A stretch of DNA of 64,000 bases from Rhinolophus ferrumequinum (GCF_004115265.2 NC_046306.1:12661324-12725323), one strand, 5' to 3'. Positions 1-11,640 are shown, numbered from the stretch's first letter. Program-made: numbers and translations. Notes: generated by a model from the letters alone, not told the origin.

Positions 1-1835
1 CAATGTAGGGGATAGTGGTATGTCTGTTGACGACCCCCTATATGAGGTTCCCTTGTTATGTTTTGGCCCCTCCCAATTTGAGTTGACACTTGAGAGCTGG
101 TCTCCTGCTGTACAAACTGAACAGATCAGAGGGTCACATTCCTTTACCCTCTGATCCCTAGGGCTGCACTAAGAAGCTCAGCAAATCCAATGTTCCCAGC
201 TGGCACTTTAGATCTCTGCTGAGTGACTCAGGACACCAAGGATGAAGGGGCATTCGGCAATACAGTGTTGTCAACCACAGCAACATGTGACTCAGAAACA
301 CTGGTGGCCATGGGGAGTGTCCAGGACTGCAGCAGAAAGGTCCACGGCTCAGTGTTGAGGTGTGGTTCTGGCTGCACTCATGCTGTCAAACACTCTCATT
401 CTTGCAGTGGCCCTGAGCCTGAGTCTTCATTATTCTCTGAGCCACATTTCTCAGACTGGTTTCTCAGGGGAGCGAGAGCTGAGTCAGAGATAGGACTGCA
501 AGTTTCATTGCAAAGCAACACCTGTGAAAGTAAAGGAGAGGACGCAGGGTTGGGCACAGGGAACCATTCCCACGATGGTCTGACGACATCTCCACCAGCC
601 CAATGGGGAGCTCTGGAGCAAGGATTTTCCATCAGAGGAGATTTCCCTGGGGCATAAAAGGCAAGACCCTACGACCACAACCTTACTCAGTCCCTGGGTA
701 GAGTGTGAGGCTAGAGGCCTCCTGGGTAGAGTGTGATCTGAGCTCAAGCATGGAGGCAGTGCCTGAGAAGCATTTGCTGTCAGTGGTCAGATAACCACAG
801 CCCTTGCAGCTGGGCAGCGAGTTGCTTCTGGAAGGGGTCTGAGCTGCACATCTCGCAGTTAGACACAGCGCCCCCCTTGTGCTGTGGAGCTCCACAGACG
901 TCTCCATACACGTTCAGGAATAGCTCCTGCAGGGCTCCGGTGGGCGCTCTTTCTGCAGGAAACCATAGAGGATGGAGGTCTTTGGGGAAAACAACTCCAG
1001 CCCCTGAAAATGGTATCAGGGCTGCAGCTGCTCCTCACCGGCCTCCTCATCTCTTCGTTCAAAAGTCTCCTTGTCCTCAACTATCGTCAATGCTGCTCTC
1101 AGTGACTTACGTGGTGGCGTGAGCCAAATCCTCGTTCCTGAGGGCAAAAAGACATTCCATGCACGTGGTAATCATAAGAAAGCTGAGTACTAATATCTGT
1201 ACTAATATCAGACAACCATTTTTGACTCTAATTCAAAAATGGGAACGGAAAAGCAACAAGGTGGAAGGAACCAGGGTCTCTGAGAGGTCTTCATTTGATG
1301 AAGCCACTCGACTAGCCATAGACTGCTCACACTAGACTGCTTCCTGAGAGAAAAGAAACGATCTCATTGGAGCCATTTACATCAGCTTAATCTATATGCT
1401 AATTCGAACAAGAGGTGCTTCTTTTAGTTTTGCAAATGTGAACCTGCAGTCTGAATCCTATTATTTTAATAATCCAAGCTTTATTTATTGATTTCCAATA
1501 CGACATTGATCTAAATTAAATTGTATACAATAAGCCCTGCTTCTGGATTTTCTGTTCTTTGGATTGATTTCTCTGTCTCCTCATTTTTCTAATAAAACCA
1601 TCATATTACGTGTTATTACTTGGTTTTAAGGCAATGAGACTCAAATGCCCTCAAACGATTCTTTATTTTCAAATATTCAAATTTCCATGGATATTCATAA
1701 GAATTTTTCCTTTTATATGAGCTTATGTATGAGTTTTAAGTTCCTTGAATCACCACCATTACCAGCCCCCCCCCCCAAAGAAAACAACTGGAGTTTTGAA
1801 TATGTTATACTCAAGGGGTAAATTGGGCAACAACT

Positions 1836-2165
1836 CCCCGACCCCTACCCAAGAATTCAATTGGAAAATGGGCAGAGGACTTGAACCGACAATTTTCCAA
1901 AGAAGACATACAAATGGCTAACAAATACATGCAAAGGTGTTCGACATCACTAATCGTCAGGGAACTGGAAATCAAAACCACAATGAGATACCATCTCCCA
2001 CCTGTTAGAAGGCGGTAAAAAAAATATATAAAAAATATATATATAAAAAAGTATAAAAAATAATAATAATCAAGAGATGATAAACACTGGCAAGGATGAG
2101 GAGAAAAGGGCTCACTGGTGCCTTTTGGTGGGAATGTAAATTGGCACAGCTGCTATGAAATTGAG
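1836..2165 (+). repeat. L1 LINE fragment (3' part of ORF2)
   Basis: The sequence reads as the conserved end of L1 ORF2: the block around a fought-over 'AATGGGCAGAGGACTTGAA', then 'ACCACAATGAGATACCATCT', then the 'GGTGGGAATGTAAATTGG' stretch. It is diverged and interrupted by an A/T-rich microsatellite near 2015-2070, so it is an old, inactive copy. Confidence 0.8.
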
Positions 2166-2400
2166 GTAAATATTGATATCTTCACCTTGTAGGGTCTTCC
2201 CATTCAGGAGCACACTGAGAATCTATTCAAGCCTTTTTTCATGTACCTCATAAACAGGTGTATCGGTTTCTTTTTAAAAATATTTCTGCCTCTTATTATT
2301 TGTAGGAATGGTATAATTTTGTTGACATTGTAAGTGGGCATTTCTTGCTGTTCCATACTCTGATTATTGCTAGTTTATATAAAAATAGGATTTATCATCA
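2166..2400 (-). repeat. L1 LINE fragment, opposite orientation
   Basis: Directly after the plus-strand L1 piece comes sequence that resembles ORF2 in the reverse orientation (for example 'GATTATTGCTAGTTTATATA' near 2360). The plus-then-minus order does not fit simple twin priming of one L1, so two insertions or a later inversion are more likely. This is a pattern match from memory, so confidence is moderate. Confidence 0.5.
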
Positions 2401-2560
2401 TTTACCAACTATGTGATTTTGGGTAGTTACTGACCCTCTCGTAGCTTCAATCTTTTAACAAAATTAGACTTGTGTATAATACCCATCTGAGAGAGTTTTT
2501 GTGAGAAATAAATAAGACTATACACGTAACATACTTAGTATAGGACCTGGAAAAGAGAAA
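2395..2560 (+). repeat. MIR SINE
   Basis: This has the typical MIR order: a 'tgtgattttgggtagttact' core, a 'cttcaatc' block, then the 'gagaaataaataa' tail-side region ending near 'taggacctgg'. Confidence 0.65.
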
Positions 2561-2879
2561 ACTACGTGCTTAAACTATGCTTGCCGCCAATGGTGTATTT
2601 TGTATTTGTATTTGTCAGCCCAGAAGTTTAGGCACTGCTGTCGCCTGGACTCCAAGATGCCCTGGTATCAGAGCTCTAGCCCAGTCCAGCCAGTCCCCTG
2701 GAGAGTGAGAGGGAAGCCCTGGCTTGTATGCTCCCAGAGAGAAGGGGCTCAGTTCTCCCCGTTCTCTCACCCCAAGACTCTGCCTCCCATTTGCAGTCAC
2801 AGCAGGAGCCCAACACACAAAAAAGAGTTGTTTCAGGGCCAGAAGGTCAGAGTCAGACTGCTTCCAGAATAATTGCATC

Positions 2880-3015
2880 CAACCCTTCAAACGAAATAGA
2901 CAACGGAGGCTCAGAGAGGGAGAGAGATCTGTCTGAGGTCATCCAACGAGTTGGGAGGCAAAGCTGGGACCAGACGTCGGATCCACTGACTGCCACGCCA
3001 GGGCGCCTCCCACTC
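2880..3015 (-). repeat. MIR SINE (reverse)
   Basis: It matches the reverse MIR core: 'ggaggctcagagaggg', then a 'gaggtcatcc' block, then 'gatccactgactgcca'. Confidence 0.6.
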
Positions 3016-3886
3016 CACCCCACATGCCCCTCCTCCCGTGGCTTTGGCTTTCCCGGAGAGCGTCCTCGTCCACGGGCAGCGCGGCGAGGGGGCCAGCAGC
3101 AGAGCCATGAGTTCCTCCCAGTTTGCTCAATATCTACCCTCCACCCTCTTCACTACAAAAGTAGACCCTGCCTCCCAATTTATGTCTCCGGAGAACACTA
3201 TTCACCATTCACACTACAACTTGGTGTGTCTTGCCTCCTTATTCACGTCGTAAAATAGAAAGTTGGGAGAGGACAGTGCTTAACCCAAAGGAATTATCTG
3301 TCAATAGAAGCATCTCAGGCACGACCAGGTGAAATGTTTCACGAGCAGAAACTTCCCAGCATCCGTCTTTCTTTGTCTTTTTGCGAGGATAGAGGTCCCT
3401 GGGAAACATTAAAGGAAAGGAGGGAGGGAGCTATAGGTTTAGCCACAAGGGTTGGTTGGTCACACGGGCAGGTCTGGCAATCGCCAGGGTAGGACTAGGG
3501 GTTACTGGAGAGGAGAGGAACTGCTTGCAGTTTATGCCACATTTTAAAATTGTATTTTATTTTAATTAATTAATTAATTAATTTATTTATTTCATTTCAT
3601 TTCCCTGGTCCTAGGCCAGAGGCAAAATTTCCAGATTTCCATTTCCTGGTTAAACAGAGACTGTAGCTCTTGGGTTAATTACTGGATTTCTAATATTAAA
3701 CCCTATGAATGGGCCTCTTGGTTCCTGCCCCTTGCTCTCCTTCATACACCACGAGCACCTCCCATGGGGCTCTCTCACCCCCACCCCCCACTGGGGAGAG
3801 GGAGTCCCAACTCCACAGCTGCCTCCCCGGGGCTCCCAGGAACAGAGGAGTCATAGGAACCAAACAAATTGAGCAGAAAGTGGTCT

Positions 3887-3892
3887 TTTATT
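3887..3892 (-). terminator. PI3: PI3 polyadenylation signal AATAAA
   Basis: Read on the minus strand, CCAATAAAAGACC ends exon 3 of PI3. Human elafin mRNA ends with a very similar 'TTTCCAATAAA'. Cleavage is expected about 15-20 bases further, near 3870. Confidence 0.8.
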
Positions 3893-4209
3893 GGAAAATC
3901 ACTGAGAAAAACAGCTCCAGGCTGGAACATCCTCAGGGAGAGGAAGTCTGAGCAGCGTGGGAAAGCACAGTGCTACAAGGACCAAGGACGGCAGCCCCGC
4001 GGACTTCACAGGTGCAGCAAAGACAGGCTCCACCTGGCAGGAGAGAGGCGAACCGGAGATGTGATTCAGCAGGTAGAAGTCCTGGCCACCCCCTCAGGAG
4101 CCCAGTTATGGCCTCTGAGACCCCTCAGCCTCCCCAGAGCCTCTCCTCCCCACCACTCAGCCTTCTCTGTGCCTTCAGGACTCTCCTCTTCCTCCATTCA
4201 GTTCTTACC

Positions 4210-5458
4210 TCACTGGGGATTCATACAGATCCTCCCGCAGGAGCCCTCACAGCACTTCTTGGTCCCCCGGCACTCGGAATCTCTCATACAGGTGTTAGGG
4301 GGATTCATCATGGCGCACTTCATCAAAACCATGGGGCAGAAGCCAGGCTTAGTGTGACCTCTGACTGGATCTTGTCCTTTAACTGGCTCTCGTCCTTTAA
4401 CCGGCTCTCGTCCTTTAACCGGCTCTCGTCCTTTAACCGGCTCTCGTCCTTTGACTGGATATCGATCTCTAACCGGATCTTGTCCTTTGACCAGACTTTT
4501 GTCACCTACGTAACCATGATAAGGATCTGTTGAAAGAAGAAATGTACCCACATCTAGACCCAGTGTCCTTGCTTCAACTATCTCATCTTGCCTCTAGGTC
4601 CAGCTACTGCTCACTGCAGTGTCCCCCAAACTATGACCGGAGATGGAGGTGGGTCACCAAGGCTAGCTGTGGTCTGTGCTCTTGGAAGGCTATTCCCTGA
4701 GCTCTGCGGAAAAGGTCTACAGGACCATGGTTGCCTCGGGTGTCTGTCTCTCCTCTCTCCCTCCAAATCCTGGGATGACAGACTGGAGTGACTTCCAGAG
4801 GTGAGAAGTATACATTGTCACCTCTGAGGAAACTTAATGGAGGGGAAAAAGAGCCCTGAGACACATGCCGGGAGACGTGAGCTCCTCCTGGCTCTGGAGA
4901 TTGCTTTGACAATTTCTCATTCTTGTCTAGGTCTTGATATTCTCCTTGGTCCAATGGGCGGTCTTCAAACTATATGATTTTGAGGTCCTCTTGGTTCTTA
5001 ACCTCCTCTCTGAGAACTGACTCCTCAGGTACTTTTATGGGGCAGACTGGCAAGGGACAGACCTCATACCCAGGGCCCAGATTTCTGGGGTGCCTCACTT
5101 CATTGCCCATGCTGCAGAGGTATCAATCCCTGGGGCCAAGGCCACATAACAACGCTTCTTCCACAAACAGTCCTGATATCTCAGTCCTGGGGTGGAAAGC
5201 ATGTGGAGTCTGCTGGACAACTTCCTGCTTTTTCTGGGTACAACGGAAGTGACCACAGCCTGAAGTGTGGGTCCAAGCCCTGCCTGCTGCTCCAGAAGTG
5301 CTCCCAGGCAGGGTCCAGGTTGCCCTTACAGCCTGTCCTCAACCCAGCCCGGCCCCAGCTAGCCCACGTATCCACTCACCTCCTGCGACAGCTGCCTGTG
5401 CTGCCAGCGTCCCAAGGACGAGGAAAACCGCCAGGACCAAGATGCTGCTGGACCTCAT
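4210..5458 (-). CDS. PI3: Elafin / trappin-2 (PI3), secreted elastase inhibitor, complete
   Basis: This encodes a 131-residue secreted serine protease inhibitor of neutrophil elastase and proteinase 3. Coding exon 1 is 5458-5380 (79 nt, phase 1) and exon 2 is 4526-4210. The TGA stop is followed at once by a GTAAGA donor, and exon 3 (4033 to about 3870) is 3' UTR only. Residues 1-26 form a signal peptide (MRSSSILVLAVFLVLG...). Next comes a transglutaminase-substrate (cementoin) region of hexapeptides, then one WAP domain with all eight cysteines. The inhibitory loop KC-A-M keeps the Ala-Met P1-P1' pair of human elafin, so elastase inhibition is expected. Human elafin has 117 residues; the extra length lies in the hexapeptide array. 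Unusually, four adjacent units read GREPVK, and only two of the units keep Gln as GQDPV. The start was chosen because it opens the signal peptide and joins in phase to exon 2. The gene is divergent from WFDC5. Confidence 0.95.
4363..4494 (-). repeat. PI3: In-frame 18-bp repeat array coding the PI3 cementoin hexapeptides
   Basis: The array reads, in protein order, KGQDPV, RDRYPV, four KGREPV, KGQDPV and then RGHTKP leading into the WAP domain. At DNA level three neighbouring 18-bp units (4387-4404, 4405-4422, 4423-4440) are identical, and the units on either side differ by only a few bases, which points to recent expansion. In known trappins the Gln of GQDPVK is the acyl donor and the Lys the acceptor for cross-linking. 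Here the Lys is mostly kept, while Gln is replaced by Arg (CAA to CGA) in the expanded units. Confidence 0.9.
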
Positions 5459-5498
5459 GTTGTCAGGAACGTGGATGGCTATGAGCTGAGGCCAGCCG

Positions 5499-5504
5499 TT
5501 TTAT
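5499..5504 (-). promoter_or_regulatory. PI3: PI3 TATA box
   Basis: On the minus strand GCATAAAACGG lies about 45 bases upstream of the start codon, leaving room for transcription to start near 5470 and a short leader. Elafin-type genes are known to use a TATA promoter. Confidence 0.65.
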
Positions 5505-6177
5505 GCAACTGCAGCTGGGCCTGGTGCCAGGGGCGGGTCTGATTTTACACAGGGATAAGACCTACATTTTTGTAGTTCTACCAGGAAATAGCCACCATCC
5601 TGGGAGGGACCTGGGGATTTCCCCAAAGATTGTTCACAGAGAAATGTGTTACATCGCCTCTGACGGTGCCAAGAGCTCTGCTACTTTCTCACGGAGGTAC
5701 ATAGCTGCTTGCCCTATCGGTACCATCACAAATTCTTTATATGTAGAAAGAACATGAAATCCAGAGAACAGACAGAAATCAGCCAAGGTCATTCTGCAAG
5801 TCAGTGATAGGTCCTCTGTTCTGATTTCAAAACCGAGGTGCTCCCCCATGACTCCCTGTCTCAACAAGCCCCACCTGAACAGCTTACCCCTCCCAGCGTC
5901 AAGCTGGGCTTTTCTTTCATTCTCCTCTGGCCCAGGGGAAAACTCTCAAAGGCAAATTTGCCTGGAAAGTTTAATGGCTCACCACTGCAATTTGCCATTT
6001 CACGGATGGTCTCTGAGATGCACCAAGAAAGTAAAAGGGAAGGGGGCATTCTAGATGGGGAAGCAGGTATGCCCTTGAAATCACAGTAAGAAGAGAAAAA
6101 TAAAAGGAAGAAAATAGAAATCATCTATAAGGTGGACATCTATAGTACACATATCCAGCATACCTTCCTCCCTCTTA

Positions 6178-6392
6178 CCATATTTCCCCGAAAATAAGAC
6201 CTAGCCCGACCATTAGCTGTAACGCGTCTTTTGGAGCAAAAATTAATATAAGACCCGGTACTATATTATATTACCCGACCTTATTTTACTATAAGACCGG
6301 GTAATATAATACCGGATTTTATATTAATTTTTGCTCCAAAAGACGCATTAGAGCTGATTGTCCGGCAAGGTCTTATTTTCAAGGAAACACGA
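6178..6392. mobile_element. Palindromic MITE, copy 1 (TA-flanked, mariner-like)
   Basis: The element is a near-complete palindrome of about 215 bp. Its ends read CCATATTTCCCCGAAAATAA and, inverted, the same with changes, and it is flanked by TA on both sides (6176-6177, 6393-6394). Both arms contain GCGTCTTTTGGAGC or its complement next to an 'AATTAATATAAGAC' block. There is no coding capacity. The TA duplication points to Tc1/mariner-type mobilisation. Related copies lie at 21135-21354 and 42320-42530. Confidence 0.85.
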
Positions 6393-7375
6393 TAGAACGG
6401 GCCCCTGTTTCATCTGAATTCTTGTTTCTTTGTACCATCAACTTAAGAGTCTAATGGAGACTGCTAATCACGAAGTGGGGGTGTGTGTATGGGGGTCGCT
6501 CAGGTCAGGTCTATTGAAGTCCTTTATTTGAGTGGACATTAAGGGGAAGAGGGAAATCCTCCCTTTTGGTAAAGATGCTAGATACGAGCCTGGGAACTCC
6601 AGAAGCTGTGGTTCCAGTCTGTAATGAGTTCAACTGCACGAGAAAAATGAACCTGATTAGTACACTAAGAGAAGCAGAGAAAAGATGGCGAGAGGGGATT
6701 CAGAAGGCACCGGCCTGCCCTCCATCCCCCTTTCCCTTGAAAGCAGCTCTTCCCACACCCTTTCCATAGTTGGACTATAATCCAATAAACTGGCTTTCTG
6801 CCTAAGCTGGTCTTATTTCGTATTTTGTCATTGCCACCAAGGTTGAGAGTAATAGAAATTAATACCCAGATGTTGGGTGTTACCAGGGACAGAACCTGAA
6901 GTGTGGGAATGACTGAGCTGAGTTCAGGTGAGACAGGGAAGAAAGCAGACTAATTATTGGATAGCAAACCAGTCGACTAACTCCCCATCCTTTGTCTCTT
7001 TGGACTCAGACCACATACCCACCAGTGCTGAAACATTACGGAGATATAAGATATAAACAAAGGTTAGAATGTTGGAACCTTCTGGCTACTTTAAAAAAAA
7101 AAAAAAAGAAAAGCTCATTGCAAAATAAATCCTACAAACAAAAAAGTGTGTAGAACATACTCTGTTCTTTAAAGAATGGCATTAAAATGCGCAGTGTGTA
7201 CTCACCTGCCAGGTAAAGAAGGAGAATATTTTCTGTATATGTATATTGTCCTATCTCTCCAATTGCTTCCCTCCTCCTCCTTCCCAGAAGTAACCGCTTT
7301 CCTGGATTTTCTGTTAATTAGCCTTTTCAAATATCTTGCCCATTTTTAATGAGTCTATCTTTTTTTCTTATTGAT

Positions 7376-8043
7376 TTATGGAGAAAAGAAACTCTCGTAC
7401 ATTACTATGTTGGTACAGCCTTTCTGAAAGTCAGTTTGGCATCAGCTATTAAAATAGAACATGTGCAAAACCTATGATCCAGCAATTATCCTCCTAAGTA
7501 TGGACCATATACTAAAGATAAATATTTCCACATGTTGACCAGAAGACATGCACAAGAATCCACAAAAGTACTGTTTCTAAAACAAAAAAATAGTGGAACA
7601 GCCCATATTACCAATAAAAAAATAATAGGTAAGCATGTTATAGCATATTAATACAATGAAATATTATGTAAGTGTAAAAATAACACAAATGTGCCCATTT
7701 AATATTTATACAAATATATTTATAAATATAATTTATAAATATCGTCACAATGTGACTCATTGAAATCATGTTGAATGAAAAATGCAAGTCCTCCAAAATA
7801 TTTAGAATTATATGCTTGTTATAAGGCTCAAAACTAAGGAAAACCAAGTAACAGATTATTTAGGCATACTTATATATGTAGTAAAACTCAAGATGAGGTA
7901 AATGGAAATGAGGAAACTATGAACATGAAATCACGATAGTGATTAACTCTGGGGGTGAGGGAAGAAACATTTTGGATAGGAGAGAAGCACTTGGGTTGGC
8001 TTTTGATTATGTTCTAGTTCTCAGGCTGATGATGATTTCACAG

Positions 8044-8076
<33 letters not shown>

Positions 8077-8130
8077 TGTGTTTGTGTGTGTGTGTGTTAA
8101 GGTTGCAGGGTAAATGATTTACGTATTACC
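7376..8130 (+). repeat. L1-type LINE 3' region (old)
   Basis: The order 'gtcagtttggcatc', 'gatccagcaattatcctcct', 'ttgaatgaaaaatgcaagtc', then 'ggggtgagggaag' and 'gttctagttctcaggctg' matches the end of ORF2 and the 3' UTR of an old L1/HAL1-type element. A TG microsatellite sits at its end. Confidence 0.7.
8046..8098. repeat. (TG)n microsatellite
   Basis: This is an almost pure TG run with a few interruptions, lying in the 3' part of an old L1. Confidence 0.9.
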
Positions 8131-8284
8131 TTAGCTTTCCATAAACCCGTAGCACTGCACTCTGAGGTTTTAAATCCTTTGTTATTACAAACTATACCAC
8201 ATTGTGGCCTTTTGGAATTATTTTGTAAGCTAGATTCCTAAAAGTAGATTTGCTACTACAAAGGTTAAATGCATTGGAAAAATC

Positions 8285-8830
8285 TCCCCAGCTTATCGAA
8301 GTGTGATTGACAAATGAATATTGTTTGTATTAATGTATACAGCATAATGTTTTGGCATACGTATATGTTGTGAAAAGATTACCACAATCAACCCAATTAA
8401 CATATCCATCACCATTTTTAAATACTTTTGAAATTTTGACAGTATTGTCATATTTCCCTCGATAAGGATCGTGCCATTTTGTACTCCCACTTGTAGTGGA
8501 TGAAAATGCATTTATATCCAGCCTCTTGAACAGAGAGTGTGTCTAATTTTTAGATTTTTATCAATGTGATGGATGAGATATGGTACCTCACTGAAGTTTT
8601 TAGTTAGCATTTCTCTATCATTACTGCAAACATTTTTTCACATATTAAAGGCCACTTAAAAAAAAAAGGCCACTTATTTTCTTTTTTTCTGAAAACTTCA
8701 TTTCCTTTGCTCATTTATCTATAGATTCACTAGCTGTTTTCTTCTCTATTTCTAGGCACTCTTTACATATTATAGAGAAAGGTCCTTTGTCTGTGACATG
8801 GTTTGCTAATAAAAATGTTAACTCATCCTA
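8285..8830 (-). repeat. L1-type LINE fragment (reverse)
   Basis: The start ('agtgtgattgacaaatgaat') and the following 'caatcaacccaattaacata' block match a common old L1 region in reverse. The part near 8690-8810 ('tttgctcatttatc', 'cctttgtctgtgacatg') reads as antisense L1 ORF2-type sequence. Confidence 0.6.
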
Positions 8831-9229
8831 AGATGTGCTCAAAACAGCTCAGAGTGGGACCCTTTCCTTGTCTTATCTGGATGTTACTTCCTGTTGTTGA
8901 GCTATTTCTGCTCGGGATTTCTGCATTTCTGCTTTATGATATTCTTAACCTCGTGCAATTGGTTCATTAATCATTTTTAATTCACGTGCCAAAGTATTTA
9001 AAAATCTAAATGAAACAGAAAAGATCATAGAAAGATAACTTTTTATCTAAACTGATATCACGGCCAATTTCGTTAGCTCTGACAGCAGCGTGGTAGTCAC
9101 GTGCGCAGATGTCCTTATTTCTTTGAGATGCATACTGGAGGATTGAAGGGTAAAATGTGAGAGGCGCTAGATTTACTTTCAAATACTTCAGCCAGGAAGG
9201 GGTGGGAATAGACATGAAAGAAGTGTTGT

Positions 9230-9600
9230 AAAATGTTAATTGGGACTCAGTTCTAAGATGAGTAAGTTAAAGGGATCTCAGTAGAGCCTGGTCATTATCA
9301 CCATCATTACTGGATTGTCTACTTGAAAGTTGCTCAGAGTCAAGCTTTAACAGTAAGAACAACAAAATGGTAATTGTGGGAGGTAAAGGAAGTGTTACCT
9401 AACTCATTGTGGTTAAGTATTTTACAATACCTATGTGTATTAAATCATCACATTGCATACCTTAAACTTACACAATGTTGTACGTCAATTATATCTCAAT
9501 AAAGCTGGGAAAAATGTTAATCATTGAATCTGGGTGGTGGGCATATGGGGTTTCATAAAAGCAACGCACTGTTTTTTGGTGTATTTTTGAAAACTTCTAT
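9230..9600 (+). repeat. L1 3' end fragments
   Basis: The stretch 'acttgaaagttgctcagag ... accttaaacttacacaatg ... tatctcaataaagctgg' is the classic 3' UTR end of a mammalian L1 on the plus strand. A second L1-like tail ('ggggtttcataaaag') follows. Confidence 0.75.
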
Positions 9601-9859
9601 GATAATTTTTGACAAAAAGACGATAACTTTAATTTTGGAACTTAAAAATGACTATTAGGAAAAAATAGTCATTTTTTAGATTACCTTGGAAGAATAAAAT
9701 ACTTGTGACATGGATGATTGAAAATGTAGACTAATGAAGGGTAATGGGACATTGTCAGTCACTAAAATGTATTTTTGTAACTGTTACAAAAGCAGTTACA
9801 AAAGCAGTACTGGCAGGAGAATAAACAAAGGAAGAGAACAGAAAACCCAGAGTCAGCCC

Positions 9860-10660
9860 CTGTTACATAGAAGACTTGAGTTTTTGATAAAGTTCTAATT
9901 CCCAATCAATGGCAAAAGTTTGAATTACTCACTAAATGATGCTAGGACAATGGCCTAATAACTTAGAAAAAAGGTATTTCCCTGTTTCATACCTTTGCCC
10001 AAGTAAATTTCAGATGGATTGAAGAATGAACGTTTTTTTTTTCAAAAGTCACAAAAGAATTATACATAACTATAGTGAATAATTAATTATCTGACACCAG
10101 TCAAAAAGACTTTTTTTTTCAGCATAAAAACAAAGGGAGAACATACAAATGAAAACTGATTTGACTACCCCCAAATTTAAAACTTTGATACAAAGTGAAA
10201 ACAAGGAAACAAATAGGACAGGATTAAAATAAGCATTTATCAAGCTCACTTTACTCAATCTTCAGAACCATCCTAAAATAAATATTATTATCTTTATTTT
10301 ATAGAAGAGGAAACTGAAGTCCAAAAAAGTTAAGTAACTTGTCCAAAGTCACAGCTAGAACCTGGGGGCAGTAGGATTCAAAACGAGGTCTGCCTGACTG
10401 CAGTTTACATCCGTTAACCACTTTACCATACTGCTTCTTGTGTTTGACAAGTTAGTCGTATCCTTAATACATAAACAGCTCTTACAACTCAACAATAAAA
10501 ATAAAGGTATTCCAATAAAAATGGGCAAAGTACAAAACCAGGCAATTCACAAAAGAATACATACAATTGGTCAGTATAACCATATGAAGAAATGCTCTCC
10601 CTCACCCATATTCAGAGAAAGGCAAATTAAAATGAGACTGTTTTCCATTGGCAAAGATTT
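9860..10660 (+). repeat. L1 ORF2 fragments interrupted by a MIR
   Basis: The blocks 'aagtaaatttcagatggatt' (near 10005), 'cttacaactcaacaataaa' (near 10482) and 'aaaatgggcaaagtacaaaa' to 'aggcaaattaaaatgaga' follow the order of L1 ORF2. A reversed MIR lies between them at 10255-10440. Confidence 0.7.
10255..10440 (-). repeat. MIR SINE (reverse)
   Basis: This is a clear reverse MIR: 'agaggaaactgaagtcc', 'aagtaacttgtccaaagtca', 'cagctagaacctgg', 'gattcaaaacgaggtctgcc'. Confidence 0.8.
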
Positions 10661-11069
10661 TATGTACTTCTTTTTTTACTATCCTGTATTTGGTGAGTAT
10701 ATCTGTTAAGAATCTTGGGTTGTGAGCAATGATTTTAGACTGTTCTCTAGAGCACTGCCTACTCTGTTCAGTATTTGAATGGAGGGTTGGACAGGTTAGA
10801 GTCCAGTGGCTCTTACCTGGGTTAAATGTCCTCACCTGTGATAGGGGAAGTACCTGGTGACTGGCAGCCAATCAGAATTACAGTGGGTGGGGCGCTATGA
10901 CTCCAAAGGAAGGGATGCTGGTCAGATAAAAACAAGAGATGTCTCCTGCAGAGCAGGTGGAAGCTCACACACTTATTTACTTTCTGAAATGCAATTTCAG
11001 GATGTTCAAAGCCTGGAAAACTTTCCCGCCCTTGACCTAGCATTTCTTGTTTGTTTGTTTTTGGTTTTT

Positions 11070-11640
11070 CGGACTTTCTATTGAGGTATAACTGACATAT
11101 AACATTATATTATTTTCAGGTGTATAACATGATTCGATATTTGTACATATTGTAAAATGATCATCACAATAAGTCTAGTTAACTTCCATCACCATGCACA
11201 GCTACAAATTATTTTTCTTGTGATGAGAAATTTTAAAATCTACTCTCTTATTAACTTTCAAATATGCAATACACTACCATTAGCTATAGTTACCATGCTG
11301 TGTATCACATCCCCAGAACTTATTTATTTCACAACTGGAAGTTTGTACCTTTTGACTGACCTAGCATTTCTAATTTGACAAATTTACCCCAAGAAAATAG
11401 AGATGTGATTCAAAATATATGTACAAAGATTGTTGTCACAGCTTTACTTAGAGTGAAAAAAAATTGGAAACCTATGTGTTTCACAAATATACATGTTTTG
11501 GCATATAAATATTACAAAATACCATGTTACATTAGAAATGGTGATATTGGAGGACACTTCATCACCCAGGAAATGTCTAGAGAAAGCCTTTCTTTAATAT
11601 ACACGTGTAGTTTGTCATCAGGAAAAAAAATAGCCTCATA
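11070..11640. repeat. L1-type fragments in two orientations
   Basis: The segment 11074-11360 ('attgaggtataactgacata', 'gatcatcacaataagtctag', 'ttccatcaccatgcac') is the widespread old L1 3' region in reverse. The segment 11365-11640 ('taccccaagaaaatag', 'aaaaaaattggaaacctatg') is plus-strand L1 ORF2/3' sequence. Confidence 0.65.

Larger units (their letters stand above)
1..3865. other. Intergenic region left of PI3
   Basis: I find no convincing gene here. The stretch at 1-1130 looks unique and is GC-moderate. It holds a TATA-like motif near 653-658 and a short reading frame at 1010-1105 with a signal-peptide-like start, but neither is supported by anything downstream. From 1836 to 2400 there are L1 pieces, at 2395-2560 and 2880-3015 MIR copies, and at 3555-3600 an AT-rich low-complexity tract. 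In human the semenogelin genes lie beyond PI3 on this side, but no semenogelin exon is recognisable in this piece. Confidence 0.5.

Noticed and set aside
4369-4458. Regular 18-bp repeats that could suggest a CRISPR-like array
   Set aside because: There are no spacers. The units are contiguous, in frame and code the PI3 hexapeptides in a mammalian gene.
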